Assembly (NCBI GenBank): GCA_963931925.1 | Contig: OZ007572.1 | Location: 27,449,691-27,513,690 of the forward strand | DNA: 64,000 nucleotides | Source of the DNA: Onchidella celtica | Lineage: Eukaryota; Mollusca; Gastropoda; Systellommatophora; Onchidiidae | Reading direction: 5' to 3' | Position numbers and translations under genes: made by a program | In this document: positions 22,118 through 34,009 of the stretch, one piece after another | Layout: each line of letters starts with the position of its first letter | Position numbering within the stretch: the first letter of the stretch is position 1 | Notes under the pieces: model-generated | Seen by the model: only the letters and a program-made list of their open reading frames with translations | Databases searched by the model: none | Told to the model about the DNA's origin: nothing

Positions 22118-22344
22118 AGTGTGGGTCTATTTCTGTGCACAATCTAGGTACCAGGAGATATTTTTAACCAGAGATATACATATACAAAGAAATTACACAA
22201 CGGTATATTTTAAATGGTCTTAATATATGCTGTTTTAGCCTGTTTTAGCCTCAGAGCAGGGGCGTCGAGTCGCACATAGTGCAGTTGAGGAATCGTCAGA
22301 TTATATAGACGAGTCAACTACATGGGAAGAAGAAGAAGAAGAAG
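22118..22344 (+). other. 3' UTR of LINE with terminal stem-loop and (GAA)n tail
   Basis: The UTR ends in a two-part hairpin. AGTTGA (22283-22288) pairs with TCAACT (22314-22319), and inside it CGTC (22294-22297) pairs with GACG (22308-22311). Six bases later the (GAA)n tail begins (22326-22344). A hairpin next to a short tandem tail is the usual RT recognition layout in CR1/L2-type LINEs. A tandem GTTTTAGCCT duplication lies just upstream. Confidence 0.65.
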
Positions 22345-23584
22345 TGGATATTGAGAGAAAGTTGCATGTTGTCGTCATATCATACAGTAAGTTATAGTCA
22401 CAAAGGGCACCGGGTGCTATGAAACGTAATACAAAGAAAAGACAAGCCATGAACGGGGAGATGTCTCAAGCAGAAGAAACTGCTTTATGCGTCATGCTGT
22501 GATTTGTAATATGAACATCTCACCTACTGGGGAGCTGCTTTTTTTTATTATAGAAACAAAAATATTGTATGTAGCATCCCCTCCCGCCTCTACTTTTTGT
22601 TTAGGTATTATTGTCTCTGCCCTTTCTTTCTTGTGAATAGTCGGGGACATTGTGATTTGAATGTTATCACAGCTTTTGGATACAATAACCTAACCTTTTC
22701 CCGTGCCTGTTCACATGGGAGCTCAGTGAGTTTGTTTTTACATTTTTATTTTGCCAACTTCGTCTCACATCTTTTTGGATGTAGTCTGTCCTGCTTCAAG
22801 AGAGACGGAGGCAGGCGAAAGATTGTGTTAATTTGCTCATACTGTTGTCACCTTGCATGTTTGTTTTGTTGAATTTTACCGTTTGAATATTCTTATGCAA
22901 CTTCCTCCCATTTGCACCATTTTGAAAACTTCCAGAAGCGTGGCACAGTACGTTTTCAGTTTGAAATTGCATCGCGCTTCATTTTCAGTGCAAATCTTTT
23001 TCCTGGTGTCATACTGACTCAAATCCGTTTTTGCGCGTTGATTGAGCGAGCTTCCTTTGAATCAACAAAGAGACATACTTTTTCCAGTCTCACGAGTGCG
23101 CGAGGTCTCATGCAGCTCCATAATCCAAAAAACCGTTGACAATGTGCTATGGGCCTATCTACTGCAAAAGGCTGGTGAGGTTGAGAGACTTATACGAAGC
23201 AAGTAAAAATGAATAGATCAGTTTGGAGCACCTCCCATCTGTGATTACATTAATGCATCATTATTCAGACAGCTGATAGAATAACACCACAGTCATAACA
23301 CATTTGCCTCAGTAATTTTTAACATTTTCAGAAAGCGTGAAAAATTATCATTGCTTTGCAGATCTTGTGACGCGCAAAAGTGGGTTCGTGTCAAAATTCA
23401 GACTTTGAAGCTCGATACTAAATTTCATGCTTTTCAGGAAACTAAACGATGTAATCTTATTTTATCAGGGATGTTAGACCCTACGTTAAAAGTATTTTTA
23501 AAAATGACTTAATCAGCAATTGTTTTATGACCGTGACGATAGTTTACAACACGATGGAACTGATGCCCCTGTGATTGTAATTGG
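22345..23584. other. Non-coding DNA right of the LINE pair
   Basis: AT-rich unique sequence. Short frames only, with no recognisable domain or RNA gene. Confidence 0.55.
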
Positions 23585-23665
23585 GTCCGCCTTCGAACCT
23601 GGGTCCTTATCATTCACCAGAGACGTCTCATTTTACGCGAGCCGACCATTTCTCGGCCATTGGTT
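23585..23665 (-). mobile_element. tRNA-derived SINE head (fragment)
   Basis: On the minus strand an A-box-like TGGCCGAGAAATGG (23646-23659) precedes a B-box-like GGTTCGAAGGC (23589-23599) by about 50 nt, similar to a Leu/Ser-type tRNA head. The arms do not form a clean cloverleaf by eye. The SINE 3' body would lie at lower coordinates and is not delimited. The longer plus-strand frame across this region (23520-24047) is not treated as a gene. Confidence 0.45.
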
Positions 23666-24550
23666 CGCACTAAACGCACCATTGTCATACCTTCCAGCCC
23701 ACTCCACTCACTATTTGCAACCCAGAGGAGCGCTTCCTTCAGATACGTGTGGCGTTGTTCTGATAAGACGTGCCTTGTTAGCAGGGACGGACCTGACTCC
23801 GCCTGAGTTAATGAAGTCGTTTTTTCTGTCCTTTCTTCATCATTATAACACTAGGGTGGAGAAACATTGCCTCTTGTCTGGAAATGTGATGCCCTTAAGA
23901 AAAAAAAAAAGGAGGGTGTGTGGAGAAAGTTGGTTGTTTCATATTTGTATGTACGTTGCAGTCAAGAGAAAATGTCAACATTGTCCTGCAATAGGAGGCA
24001 TCACATTACGATACATATTTTTCTTCTCTTCTGTATTAGCCCTCTAGCGTCTGAAGTGTCTTAAAGTACAGCAGAATTAAGTGGGGCACGGAAACGTTTG
24101 ACTTTTACCGTAGTGCCATGTTTCTCAAAATCACATACTTTTCCCACTTAAAACAGTGCATACCGCATTGCTTATAAAGGTACGATGAGGCATTGAAACT
24201 GTGCGACACAGGTATTTCAGACCCTGCACAAAATATTTGCTTTTTGCCGTATTTCTAGGATTTAGAGACATGGATTTTGTCCCACATTCCCGCGTAATTC
24301 TGTTTTCACAAAAGCAGCAAACACCTACCAGCATTGAGAGGGATCTGGTCATAGTTCATGTAGCTGACCTTTCCTTTTATCTGTTTCCCGAAAAGAAGGG
24401 GCATCGCTGAATGCTTTCGAGCCATGTCTTTTTCACTGTTTGGTATACTGCTGCCATATCTGGACGAAATGAAAGAGTGAAGAGAAATTAGCCGTCCAAG
24501 TGTAAATAGGCCAACATTAAATTTGGGAAAAAGCAAACTGAGATGAGATA

Positions 24551-24589
<39 letters not shown>

Positions 24590-24900
24590 GTTTGCGTTTT
24601 GTGTTGTGACTGAAGGTTTTTATAGTTTTCCACATGTTGTAGAATGAGGTCCTCCTGTGCTTCTGTCTCATCCCGAGATTGCAAAATGTCCGAGTTTTGC
24701 GGTTTGTGTTCGAGATCTGGGATTTCGATAAAACCAACGGAACAGCATAGCAAAACGATGAGATTGTGAGTGATTTGGACACTGGGTGGAGAGTATGGGA
24801 AATAAGAGGCAGGGAGGTCCCCCATACTGTGACGCACAATAATTCACTTGTTACGACAACAGTTGAAGATTTCTGAAGCGATGGACCACACGGAGAGCCT
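23666..24900. other. Non-coding DNA
   Basis: No gene recognised. It contains an A run near 23890-23901 and the (ACAG)n tract listed separately. Confidence 0.5.
24556..24590. repeat. (GACA)n microsatellite
   Basis: About eight perfect GACA units. Confidence 0.95.
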
Positions 24901-24985
24901 TCCAGGTGGTCTAGTGGTAGTTGATGATTATCTGAAAGGGCCGGAGGCCTGGTGCCGTCATTTCAATGCCTGCGCCGTTATGTTG
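24890..24985 (+). mobile_element. tRNA-derived SINE head, decayed B box
   Basis: An A-box match TGGTCTAGTGG (24907-24917) is preceded by a tRNA-like TCCAGG and followed by GGGCCGGAGGCCTGG, where a tRNA would have its anticodon and T arms. The expected GGTTCGAATCC B box is degraded (GTGCCGTCATTTCAATGCC). I read it as an old tRNA-related SINE copy rather than a functional tRNA gene. Confidence 0.42.
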
Positions 24986-26221
24986 TAATTTTTCATTTGT
25001 CTTTGTTCAGTTCTGAACTGAATAATTTCATTCCGTCAGTACTGCACCCTCAGCACTCCCTCCCCCAACCTTTTGTTCAAGCAAACACCCACACATCACG
25101 CCACTTTATTCGCCTACATCAGTCACCGGAAGCAGTTGACGGCGCCATATACCTCCAGTTGTATAAAATAAATGCCGAAGCCATGCAGTTTTAAAATTGT
25201 TTGCCTTTACCATTTTTCTAGAACAAATTTGGCTTTCAAATTATTCTGTGTTCTTATTAGATAATGTAATTTAAAAGTACCCACCACAGTCTGCAATCAC
25301 AATTGCTTGGCATATGAATGTAACAGTTTGTTTTTCTCAGTTTCCTTCTCAAACCCCTCATTTTGACCTATTCATTTAGCTTATAAATGCAACTGACGAT
25401 ACATTCTTTCAACAACGCACAACACTCGCGTCATCATGACAGCAACTCTGAGGAGAAGAGATGGGAGGATTGCTTTTTTTTTTTTCTCTGGCGGAGATTG
25501 AAATATGACTTGGAGTGTATTCATCCTGGGCATGACTCAGGATATATAAACAGTTAAGTTAGACGGTACATGAAGATAAATAAGTTAGTAGCTACCTAGC
25601 TATCTGAAGAGAAAAGTTGCCATTATTAGTGAGGAAGTGGAAAGAAAAAATACGTCACCATATGGACTGGGTGAAGCCAAGCAACAGAAAATGACATCAC
25701 TCCCCAACTGCTATCCTTATTGTTTTCAGCTTTTCCCGTGCTTGTTGTCCAGCCTGGCGTGATGCCTTACATCACAAGCATTGAAAAGATCTGTCAGTGC
25801 ACTGGCTGACCAATTTTCTTACACAAGCGCCCCGGATAATTGACCATTCTCACCCTCAGACGTTCGGCCCTGTCTCGACCTCTGTTTTGGTTTGGGAGGT
25901 CAGTCTGTTGCCATGTGGCCCGACTGGTCCACTGTGATGCATGTACTGTAAAAAAAAAAAAAAAGGCATGGGTTTGCGTTTGAGTTTAGGTTTTTTCAGA
26001 GCGTCAACTCGATAAGAGAATGTGTTACTGTTACGCCCTGTCAGTGTGTTGACATGGTCCAGCTGCCAAAACTTTAAGTGCTTCGTCAAATTAAGAGAGA
26101 GGTAATACCGTTCAGTAGTGTATATCTATGGGTTATACTCGAAAGTATCACCTCAATAAGGATGAAACAAAAGTTCAAGAGGTACCACAGTGCATGCGAC
26201 ATGACCATGCAGATTTTTGTT

Positions 26222-26282
26222 AAAAATCATCATCATCAAAAACAGCAGCAACAAAAACAGCAACACAACAAAAACAACAACA
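26222..26282. repeat. Degenerate (AAC)/(AGC) tract
   Basis: A/C-rich interrupted trinucleotide sequence. Short frames read Asn/Gln/Lys/Ser runs here and are not genes. Confidence 0.75.
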
Positions 26283-27051
26283 GATACTTTTTGTAAATGC
26301 CATATGGGATCCATGGCGAGTAAAGAGCTTTATCATTGTGGAAAAAAAAACAGCAAGAGAAAGTGCTTGCAGGCGCAAACAGCTTTACTCTGCCCTCGTC
26401 TGTAAATTCTGCACCACGGCCAAAGATGGAAACATTGTCTTTTATTGACTGATTTTACGACACTCTGTTGAAGGTGTGGTTATAATTGTGAAAGACCCCA
26501 TTATGTCAAGGAGTCTATGTACCCATTTGCTCAGTTTTTCTGCCAATAATATTCGATCAGGCATAAAATGCATATCAGTAAGTTGTAGACGTACACTAGA
26601 CTGTGATGGTGGGAACGCAATAAGCAGCGATATAATTAAATAAACAGCGATATAGCAATAACAGCTGCAATATTAGTCATGCAAGATTATCAGACAGACG
26701 TAAGATTTTGGGAAACTGAACCAGTTATTTTACGCGAAGTAAGAGGTATCACATTTCGGGTTTCCTTTTTCCCCCTTACTCTTTAAGGGCGAATACTTGA
26801 GACATTGAAGGAAAAAGTGCGACATGCATATCATTTTGATTGCATCAGTCACCCAGTGGTTCGTAAGTAGTGTGGGGTAATCGCGGGGAGATGTTAAGGA
26901 TTCATTATTTTCACTATTTTTTAAATTAGTGTATGGCATTGTCGATGCTTCTCAATCACTTTGTCGCTTTTGTCATTTGTAGCTGGACAGGCTGTTGGCT
27001 TTACATAAAGCAGAGTCGGCAGAATCAATGAAGGGAATACTTGAACGAGAT

Positions 27052-27086
27052 GATAGATAGGTAGAGAGATAGATAGATAGATAGAT
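27052..27086. repeat. (GATA)n microsatellite
   Basis: Imperfect GATA units with one interruption. Confidence 0.9.
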
Positions 27087-28454
27087 GAGAGATGTCCTCT
27101 GCCCTCTCATTTTTCGTATTTTGAGAACTGGGAGCGCGAACGTGACGTATGTGTGTGTGTGTGTGGGGGGGGGGGGGAGATTATCCAGTTGTACAATGTA
27201 TTTGGGTTATTTGATTTCAGTGCATGTCAGTAGCACTCGGGTCTCAGACCTCACCTTTTGCTTCTGTTCCCGGGAGAAACTTCGACGTAAAGCTAAAAGC
27301 CTGCCAAAGCCAAAAGCATCAGGTTGTCTGCTGAGCTTTTGGCCTTTCATTCAAGGGTGCCCGGGTGGAGCCAGAAAGAAAATGAGAATGGAAACACGGG
27401 TGGTTTTAGCCGATTGGTTTCTGTCCAAACAGCAGGCTGTTGTGAGCCCTGAAAGGAGGAAACATTGACTAATGTACTCTGCCCATAGATCAAACCAGAC
27501 ATTGCACGAACTAGTTCATCTATCTGCCCAATCCGTGTTTGTTTTGTCCAGGCTGGTCGCTTGCAACAGACAAGGCTGTATATATGGCTTTCTGTCTTTC
27601 TTCCTCCCTTCCCTCTTCCAACACCCCCCCCCCCCAACCCCCGTCTTCTTAGATGTACATTACTGTCATTTTAGATGTTAACTTTACCCAGCAGGTCATA
27701 TTTAACCTTCATTAGCTAAATCAGTTTTTGATTCTCCTTTTGTACGTAGTTTTTCATTGATTTCGAACGGCAGTGATCATTATCTTGCAATTAGGAGGCG
27801 GAGCTGCTTTGGTGCTTTGGCCGCAGTGTAACTCTTCACATGGACTTAAACATGAACATCTTGATTGATTGCCAAAATAATAGAGCTCATTAACACAAAA
27901 CGATCGTTAATTGATTGGCGTTGTGGAAAGGCATCGTCTAAGTAGAGCACAGATCGCGTTATCAGCTGGCTGGATGACGTGCGTTTGTAATGTGAATATC
28001 AGGGCTTCAAATACAAGAGATTATCAGTAATGTCCTTATCACCAGGAGTAAAAACCAATAGTAACTTTCCATCGTGCTGGTTTTATAGTGCGATTGTAGG
28101 CTTTGAGCATAGTGGAGAAAAGACGTACATCCCCTGAACAAGGAATATATAAGATCTGTAAGAAGTTTAAGGCTGTTGTCAAAGAAAACTAAAACTGAGC
28201 GCTACTTTAAATCGTTTATTCCATCATCAACTAGGATGTTACAATAATGTCGTCATCTTGATCGTAATCTGTGCACAGTTGAATTATGTCCTGCGTGTCA
28301 GGTCAATGTGTTTTAGTTAGGGAAGCATATTGTGTGCACTGTTAATTTTGTTAATTTAGTTAATTTATCAGTGTGTGTGTATATATGTGTGTGTGCGCGC
28401 TATGTATCATACTTTCTGCTTCTGTAACTGTATTGTTATGTATTCAATGATCAA

Positions 28455-28510
28455 AACAAATTTCCTTGTACAAGGACGAATAAAATTTATCTTATCTTAT
28501 CTTATCTTAT
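28455..28510 (+). mobile_element. 3' end of a LINE- or SINE-like element with (CTTAT)n tail
   Basis: A perfect 12-bp palindrome CCTTGTACAAGG (28464-28475) is followed by AATAAA (28479-28484) and then five TTTAT/CTTAT units (28486-28510). A terminal hairpin next to a pentanucleotide tail is a common 3' end of non-LTR elements and their SINE partners. No coding remnant is visible upstream, so how far the element extends is unknown. The GT-rich stretch at 28371-28400 may belong to it. Confidence 0.5.
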
Positions 28511-29325
28511 GAAATCATCAGCACATTAGCACATTAAGGGAAAACTAGGAGAACGAATTTCTGGGGTGCTTCAGAGGCAACCACCCCTTGGCAGCTTCAT
28601 GGTGGCCCATGCTTCGATTCTGATATCCTCATAGGGCACGTAAACCTCCAGCGAAAGTAAAGAAAAAATTTATTCTTTAGCTATTTTAGACATTACGACT
28701 ACAGTTGACCCCTCCCCGCCCTCCAACCAACAATATTTTCTTAACTGAAACAGTCTCCCTTCAAACAAAGCCCCTCCAGACGTAAGCAAATTGAAAGGAA
28801 GCCATCTGTCTGGACCAGTGTTCCGACTCTGTGAGCGGCAGACAGTCGACGGACGCTTGCCCTTTACAAATTGGCCGCGAGCTTGTCTTCCGCTACTCAG
28901 GATGCGTTGGGAAGCAATTACTTTCTCTAATTAAAGACGAGACTGGAGAGCCCGATTGAAGAAAGGGACTGACAGCTTTCGCTTCACGGATTTTCCATAC
29001 ACCATTGGCTAGTTTTCATTCGTACAAAAATTTACAACTCTTTTTTTTGGGTTATAGATACGATTATTCTAGCCGGGAGGCCGTTGTTATCCCAAAAGAT
29101 TATGCTGGCTGGGTTCAGGGATCGGAGATAGACGGCAGCCATAGGCTGTAGCTCTGACAGCAGCATACTCTAAACTGAACTCAGAAGTTTCCGATACATT
29201 TACGAAAATCAAACTCTGTCCCAAAGCTTAACCCTGATCTAAGCCGTAGAAGTTCATCAGAAATGGGGTTATTGGCAATGGAAACGGCTATATCGTTGCA
29301 AGGAAATTTAATGATGCCTAATATA
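28511..29325. other. Non-coding DNA
   Basis: Unique sequence with no gene or repeat recognised. A moderately complex block around 28840-28990 contains homeodomain-like TAATTA cores. Confidence 0.5.
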
Positions 29326-29525
29326 CAGAGTGTTTAAAAGCTATTTAACCAAATATCATTTTATGAATATAGTTCTATTTCGACTAAATATTTGAAGTGT
29401 ACATTAGTTATATTTCAACTAAATAAAATGTGTATCCAGTGATAATAGAAGTATTCTGTTGAAATATAAAATATAACTCTGTTAATAAAATAATATTATG
29501 GTAAAGTAACTGTTATCCCACCCTG
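29326..29525. mobile_element. Possible TA-flanked MITE (200 bp, AT-rich)
   Basis: The left end CAGAGTG and the right end CACCCTG (reverse complement CAGGGTG) form short inverted termini with one mismatch. Each is flanked by TA, as expected for a Tc1/mariner-type insertion. The interior is AT-rich with no coding potential. The inverted termini are short, so chance is a real alternative. Confidence 0.35.
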
Positions 29526-30812
29526 TATGAATATAAAAAACAACAAAACTGCCAAATAGAAAAAAAAAGCAGTAAAAAGTTTCCAACCTGACCGCTGTAA
29601 CCTTTTTATTCACGCTGTCTTGTGCATCTCTAAACATGAGCCAGACGCCATTTACCTGACATTCTGAAGTAACAGCCAGTGTTTATGTTATGTCACATTT
29701 TCAGGGTCTCGCAGGAAAAGAGGAAAAGATGGAGACCACTGCACGTCAGCACTTTGGCTTTCATCTTATCGTCTATAAACAGTACTTGTTATTTGTTGTT
29801 ATCATAGGGTTTTGCAGTCTGTGTAAGTTTTGTTTGCCTCATACATTTCACTTTTGACCCCACTGCGACCTACCATATCTTCTGTGGTATTAATTATTAC
29901 GCACGGTAAGATGTGTCTTTCTTTGTGTCTGTCTGTCGGTCGATCTATCTGTCCGTTTGTCTGTGTGTGTCGGTCGGCCAGTCTGTCTGTCTGCCTGTGT
30001 GTCGGTCGGTCGATCGATCTATCTAAACTGTCTCTGTATCAGCCCCCCCCCTTTCTCCCGCTCTCTGTCTCTCTCGCTTATGTACAGTCTGTCTACTTGT
30101 CTACCCATGCATATGCATGCATGCCATCCGCCATCCACCCGTCTGTCCATCCATCCATCCGTCCATCCATCCATCCACCCATCCATCCATCCATCCGTGT
30201 TCCCCATTAACTGTAAACGCATACATCATTTTCATATTACTGTCATCATCATTGCCTTACATTACATTCACGAGCCTTTTGATAAACTTCTCGTCGCATG
30301 AGCTTTGACTGTGCCGCATTCGTCATCTGTTTGCATGTTGTTACCTCGCCGTACCCCTGTAATGTTAAGGCATCTGTCCGTCCCGTTACGCACTTGAAAA
30401 CCATCGACCAGGGCGCTATGTAGCGATTTGCCAGCCCCAAAACGCAGAGCAAGACGCTATGAGAATCAACCGGCCTGTTTACTCAGGTTTTGACAAAGTT
30501 AGCTTTGGCCCCGAAGCTTGGCTAACACTGCCCTACTCCGTACCACCTGACTTCGAGTGTTTCGATACACGACAACCTGGCTTTCGAATCTCGATTGTGT
30601 GATCGATTTCTCAGGAAAGCCGAAAAAGTGCATCTTGAGTTTAAACCCCAAGCCTGAAAATGAACTCATCTTAGTTTTGTGGTTGCAACAAGTGAAAGCT
30701 TGTTTAGAGAGGGTTCTATTCCTTGGAAAATCTGTAGTTTAGCACTTGCTGGGTTTCTTCAGTATTTTTTTTTATTCCTTATAGCACGATGCAAAACGTT
30801 CCTACCCACTTA
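29526..30812. other. Non-coding DNA with tetranucleotide repeats
   Basis: No gene recognised. Apart from the tetranucleotide tract the sequence is unique. A weak B-box-like TTCGAATCTCG lies at 30583-30593. Confidence 0.5.
29925..30200. repeat. (GTCT)/(GTCG) and (CCAT)n tetranucleotide repeats
   Basis: GTCT/GTCG-rich units occupy about 29925-30025, and CCAT/CCGT units are densest at 30140-30200. The overlapping frames encode Cys/Leu/Ser or His/Pro/Ser runs and are artefacts. Confidence 0.9.
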
Positions 30813-30880
30813 ACATAAAGGGGCAACAAAGTGGTCGTTATCCTGTCGAGGCGCCGTCAAACTCAAACTCAAATTCTGTG
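30813..30880. repeat. Dispersed repeat tail, copy 1
   Basis: AAAGTGGTCGTTATCCTG, a few bases, then GCGCCGTCAAACTCAAACTC. It matches 37527-37577 (AAAGTGGCCGTTATGGTG then ACGCCGTTAAACTCAAACTC). This is probably the 3' part of a SINE-like family. Confidence 0.45.
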
Positions 30881-33490
30881 TTACTGAAATGTATAAAACA
30901 TCCCTAAATACATATTGGCAGTGAAACAGCAATTTTTATTTTTAGATCTTGTTGCTGCTGCTGTTTTCGCTAAACACGTTATAAAAATGAATTTTAAAAA
31001 AATAGCCTGTCCAATGAAACTTGCTGAATTAACACGTCATCAAAGACTCAGTGATTTGAGTCTCTCCGTGGCACGGTCATCACGATCAGTATCAGTCCTA
31101 TGTTTCGTTTTTCCAAAATGTAAACTCTTGTCTCGGTCCAATCAGCAAAGGGGAAACTAATGAGATTGAGGGCTTCCAGTGGTACTTTTGGCGCGTTTTT
31201 TTTTTTTTCGCTTGAATTAGTTTTTCAGTGCTGTATGCACTAACTTTTCTTGTGTAAAATCGACCTGTCCATCTTGTTTGACACCATTGATGGCTAGTTT
31301 GGCTCCGTCTTAGCTCATAGAGGTCGGGCTCACGGAGCATTCTACTACCAGACTGGTCTGGATCCACTTTTAAATGTAGAATTTTTTTTTAACCTTTTTT
31401 CCCCGACGTTCCCCAAGTCTGGTATTTGGAAAAAAAAGGGTTAACCTTACTTTTTTGCCTACTCAGTTTCGCATGATTGTGTCGCTTGGGCATTCAAGTC
31501 CATCATTCTATGGAGAAAACAAGTTTGAGGGTGTGCCAAGGAATTTTGGATGTTTATCGTGTTTTTTTCTGTGTAAACTCTTATGATCCATCTAGATCGC
31601 CTTGTTTTGAATGCGGTATCGACTGTAGGACTCGCCCTAATTTATCATGGAAGATTGACACCACCTATGGGAATCGCCCCGCTAGCTAGCTATCTTTTGG
31701 CCCGGTACTTGGTGTACGTTGGTTGAAGTGGAAACGTGGACTTCAAAATCAGTCAGCACTTACCGTTGTGGTTAGGTCTAGGGGCCAAGGAATGTCCGCA
31801 CGAGACAGGTAACGAATCTCACCTTTATATAGCTTACATGATTGTGTGATTTGCTAGTAGTGCATGCAGTACATATTTTTTTTATTGGTTTTATGGCCGG
31901 TTGAGGATCTTACCCGTTTAACAGTTGGTGAAGAAGCTCGGCGTATGTGAAATACAGCTACAATACTGGTTAACTCGTGCATCGCTAAAGCAGTAAGACT
32001 GTAATTTTTATAATTTTATTGAGTCCTGATTATTTGTAGATCTTATAAATGCGACCTTTTAGTGCATAACACATGAATTGGCATAATAAACCTGCTATTA
32101 AATACAGAATCATTAGCAGAAAGTGGAGACAGTCTACGATCAACGAAACACACGAAGTTATTCACATTTTTATGGAACTGGCATTTGAAGGATTAACTTA
32201 CAAGGGAAAGCGCAGTTGTGGATCAAACGAGCATCAATTCACTCGTGTCCTACCTACTTTGCCTGTGTTGTAAGACCGTGGTAAGTGAAACATCACTCAT
32301 CACAAACCTGGCAACCTACACACAGAGACAAAAGCCAGGCTATAAACGTAAGCCCCATAAATCATATTTTGCTAGGTACGTTCAGATAGCATAGTAAGTG
32401 GTGAAGCTAAATTTGCACTGGCCGAAACAGAAGACTGTTGCATAATCGACAGATCGTCTTTCAGAGGTTGTAACTTAGCAGTGTATTTCCCGTAATTATT
32501 GAAATTAATTCTGTGATCAGAGTAAAGGAACCGCCCGTTATCGCTTCCGGGAACATGATTTATATCCATTTGCGTCCTTTTCCTAAGCCTTCAGTCAAGA
32601 TCCGCTGTTTCTTGATATTATTAAAAGAACTGAAGAAAAAATAACAATTGCACGATTCGATGTGTCATATTATTATGCAGTTTTACGCGTAAATGAGTTG
32701 TTCACGTTCGGAGCAGTTGTTACAGAACATGGCATTTTGCTGTGGCGATGGAACGATAGCAGAGTGAATGACTGGCAGTTGATTTAAACAGAGAAATAAT
32801 GATAATGTGAACTGTAATGCCATCCCTGTAACACCTAATGAAGGTCTCTGAAACTCTGTGCACATGGCTACACAACTGGCATCCAAGTACATGCAGACTT
32901 TTGTTGTTAATCTTTTGTTGTTGTTGTCTTTAAAAGCCCAGTCCCGGAGAGGTCAGATAAAGCTGATCCCCTGAGGGGTCAAGCGTCTCAGTACCCGGCA
33001 TAAGGACTCATAAAAGTGCTCCAAACCAACTTGACAAGTACTGCCCGTGTCACACAAACAAGCATTGTATACCGTTGTGACTAACAAAGATGGTATCCAA
33101 CACCTGTTTAAAATAATAGTGTTTTGTTTTTTTTGTTGGAACTTGCAAAAGGTCATGTGACTGAACTAAGTGAGCAGTAAGTTTCATAGGAACATTGTAT
33201 CAAAATGTATTGCACATTTTAAAGAGAGATTATTAAATTCGGGTACATTATTGTAAGTTCTTCTACCCTATACCGTGCAATATAGTATGTGTAAGTCCAT
33301 GTACATAGCGCAGTTTTAAAGAATATTACATAATGCCATGTGTCCTACACAGCTTTAGGGGAAAATGCAAGTTGTAGAGAGGTTCATATACTTATTATTA
33401 CTGTGTAATAGGCATTCACTTTTAAGTGAGAATTAATATTTCTTGAACTGCTTCACATGCAAGTTTCAAGAGGCTTGAACAGCTGCATCA
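30881..33490. other. Non-coding DNA
   Basis: No gene, RNA gene or clear repeat recognised apart from short A and T runs. Confidence 0.5.
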
Positions 33491-33603
33491 TTTTCCAAAG
33501 CGGCTTGAAAAGTTTTGGATATGAAACTTTCCAAAGTGGCTGAGAAATTAGTGGATATGATGAAACTTTCGACAGTGGCTGGAAAATTAATGGATAAGAA
33601 ACC
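33491..33603. repeat. 38-bp minisatellite, three diverged units
   Basis: Units start at about 33491, 33528 and 33567. Each follows the pattern TTTCCAAAGTGGCT, then GAAAAnTTA, then TGGATATGATGAAAC, with substitutions and a short gap. An additional weaker AGGCTTGAAC half-unit lies just upstream. Confidence 0.7.
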
Positions 33604-34009
33604 CATGCGTGTACATTATTTCTGAAGGAAGCTCATCAGCTATGAAGTTCTGAATGTGCACAGGAATCGTCCTTGTGTTGCAGTAAATCTTTCTCCTGTG
33701 TTGAAACTTGTTGGTCTTCTGTTCTAAGCGACATCATAATCTATTAGACTCTGAAGATAGTTTCGCAAAACTTGAGTGGCGAGAGCCAACTTTTGATCTT
33801 AGCCTAGCAAAACTGCAAAAGTAATGGCAATAAAATAAAACTGATAAAAGTGATAGCCTACATAATAATGAAGTAACTACGATGGTAGTAAGCGCTAACA
33901 TTCAGATAAAGCATTTAAAAGTTCAGAAACCCACTGGTTGATAAATGGAGCAGTAAGCGCACAGTAACAGTGTGGCATCACAGGAAAGTAGCTTTTTTGG
34001 TCATGTCAG

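Larger units (their letters stand above)
19028..22344 (+). mobile_element. Jockey/CR1/L2-group LINE, 5'-truncated
   Basis: A plus-strand non-LTR retrotransposon with a 1025-codon frame, a 3' UTR of about 200 nt, a terminal stem-loop and a (GAA)6 tail. The EN-RT protein has FADD, YLGITLD, a YGCNVWDP block and an ARFVTNDYARSSSV block, as seen in CR1/L2/Daphne-like members of the Jockey supergroup. I do not choose among those clades. The sequence starts within a PHD-like finger: only the distal W-x-C-x-x-C half is present, so the element is 5'-truncated at about 19020-19033. No clear target-site duplication was found by eye. The intact frame argues for a young insertion. Confidence 0.82.
24986..28454. 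other. Non-coding DNA
   Basis: No gene recognised. It holds an AAC/AGC-rich tract (26222-26282), a (GATA)n tract (27052-27086), a G run (27165-27177) and a C run (27624-27635). Confidence 0.55.

Noticed and set aside
23520..24047. 175-codon open frame
   Set aside because: It begins at TTG-like context, crosses a tRNA-derived SINE head and an A run, and has no domain.
24890..24985. Functional tRNA gene
   Set aside because: The A box is good but the B box and arm pairing are degraded. A decayed SINE head fits better.
29925..30200. CRISPR-like regular repeats
   Set aside because: The period is four bases with no spacers. These are tetranucleotide microsatellites.
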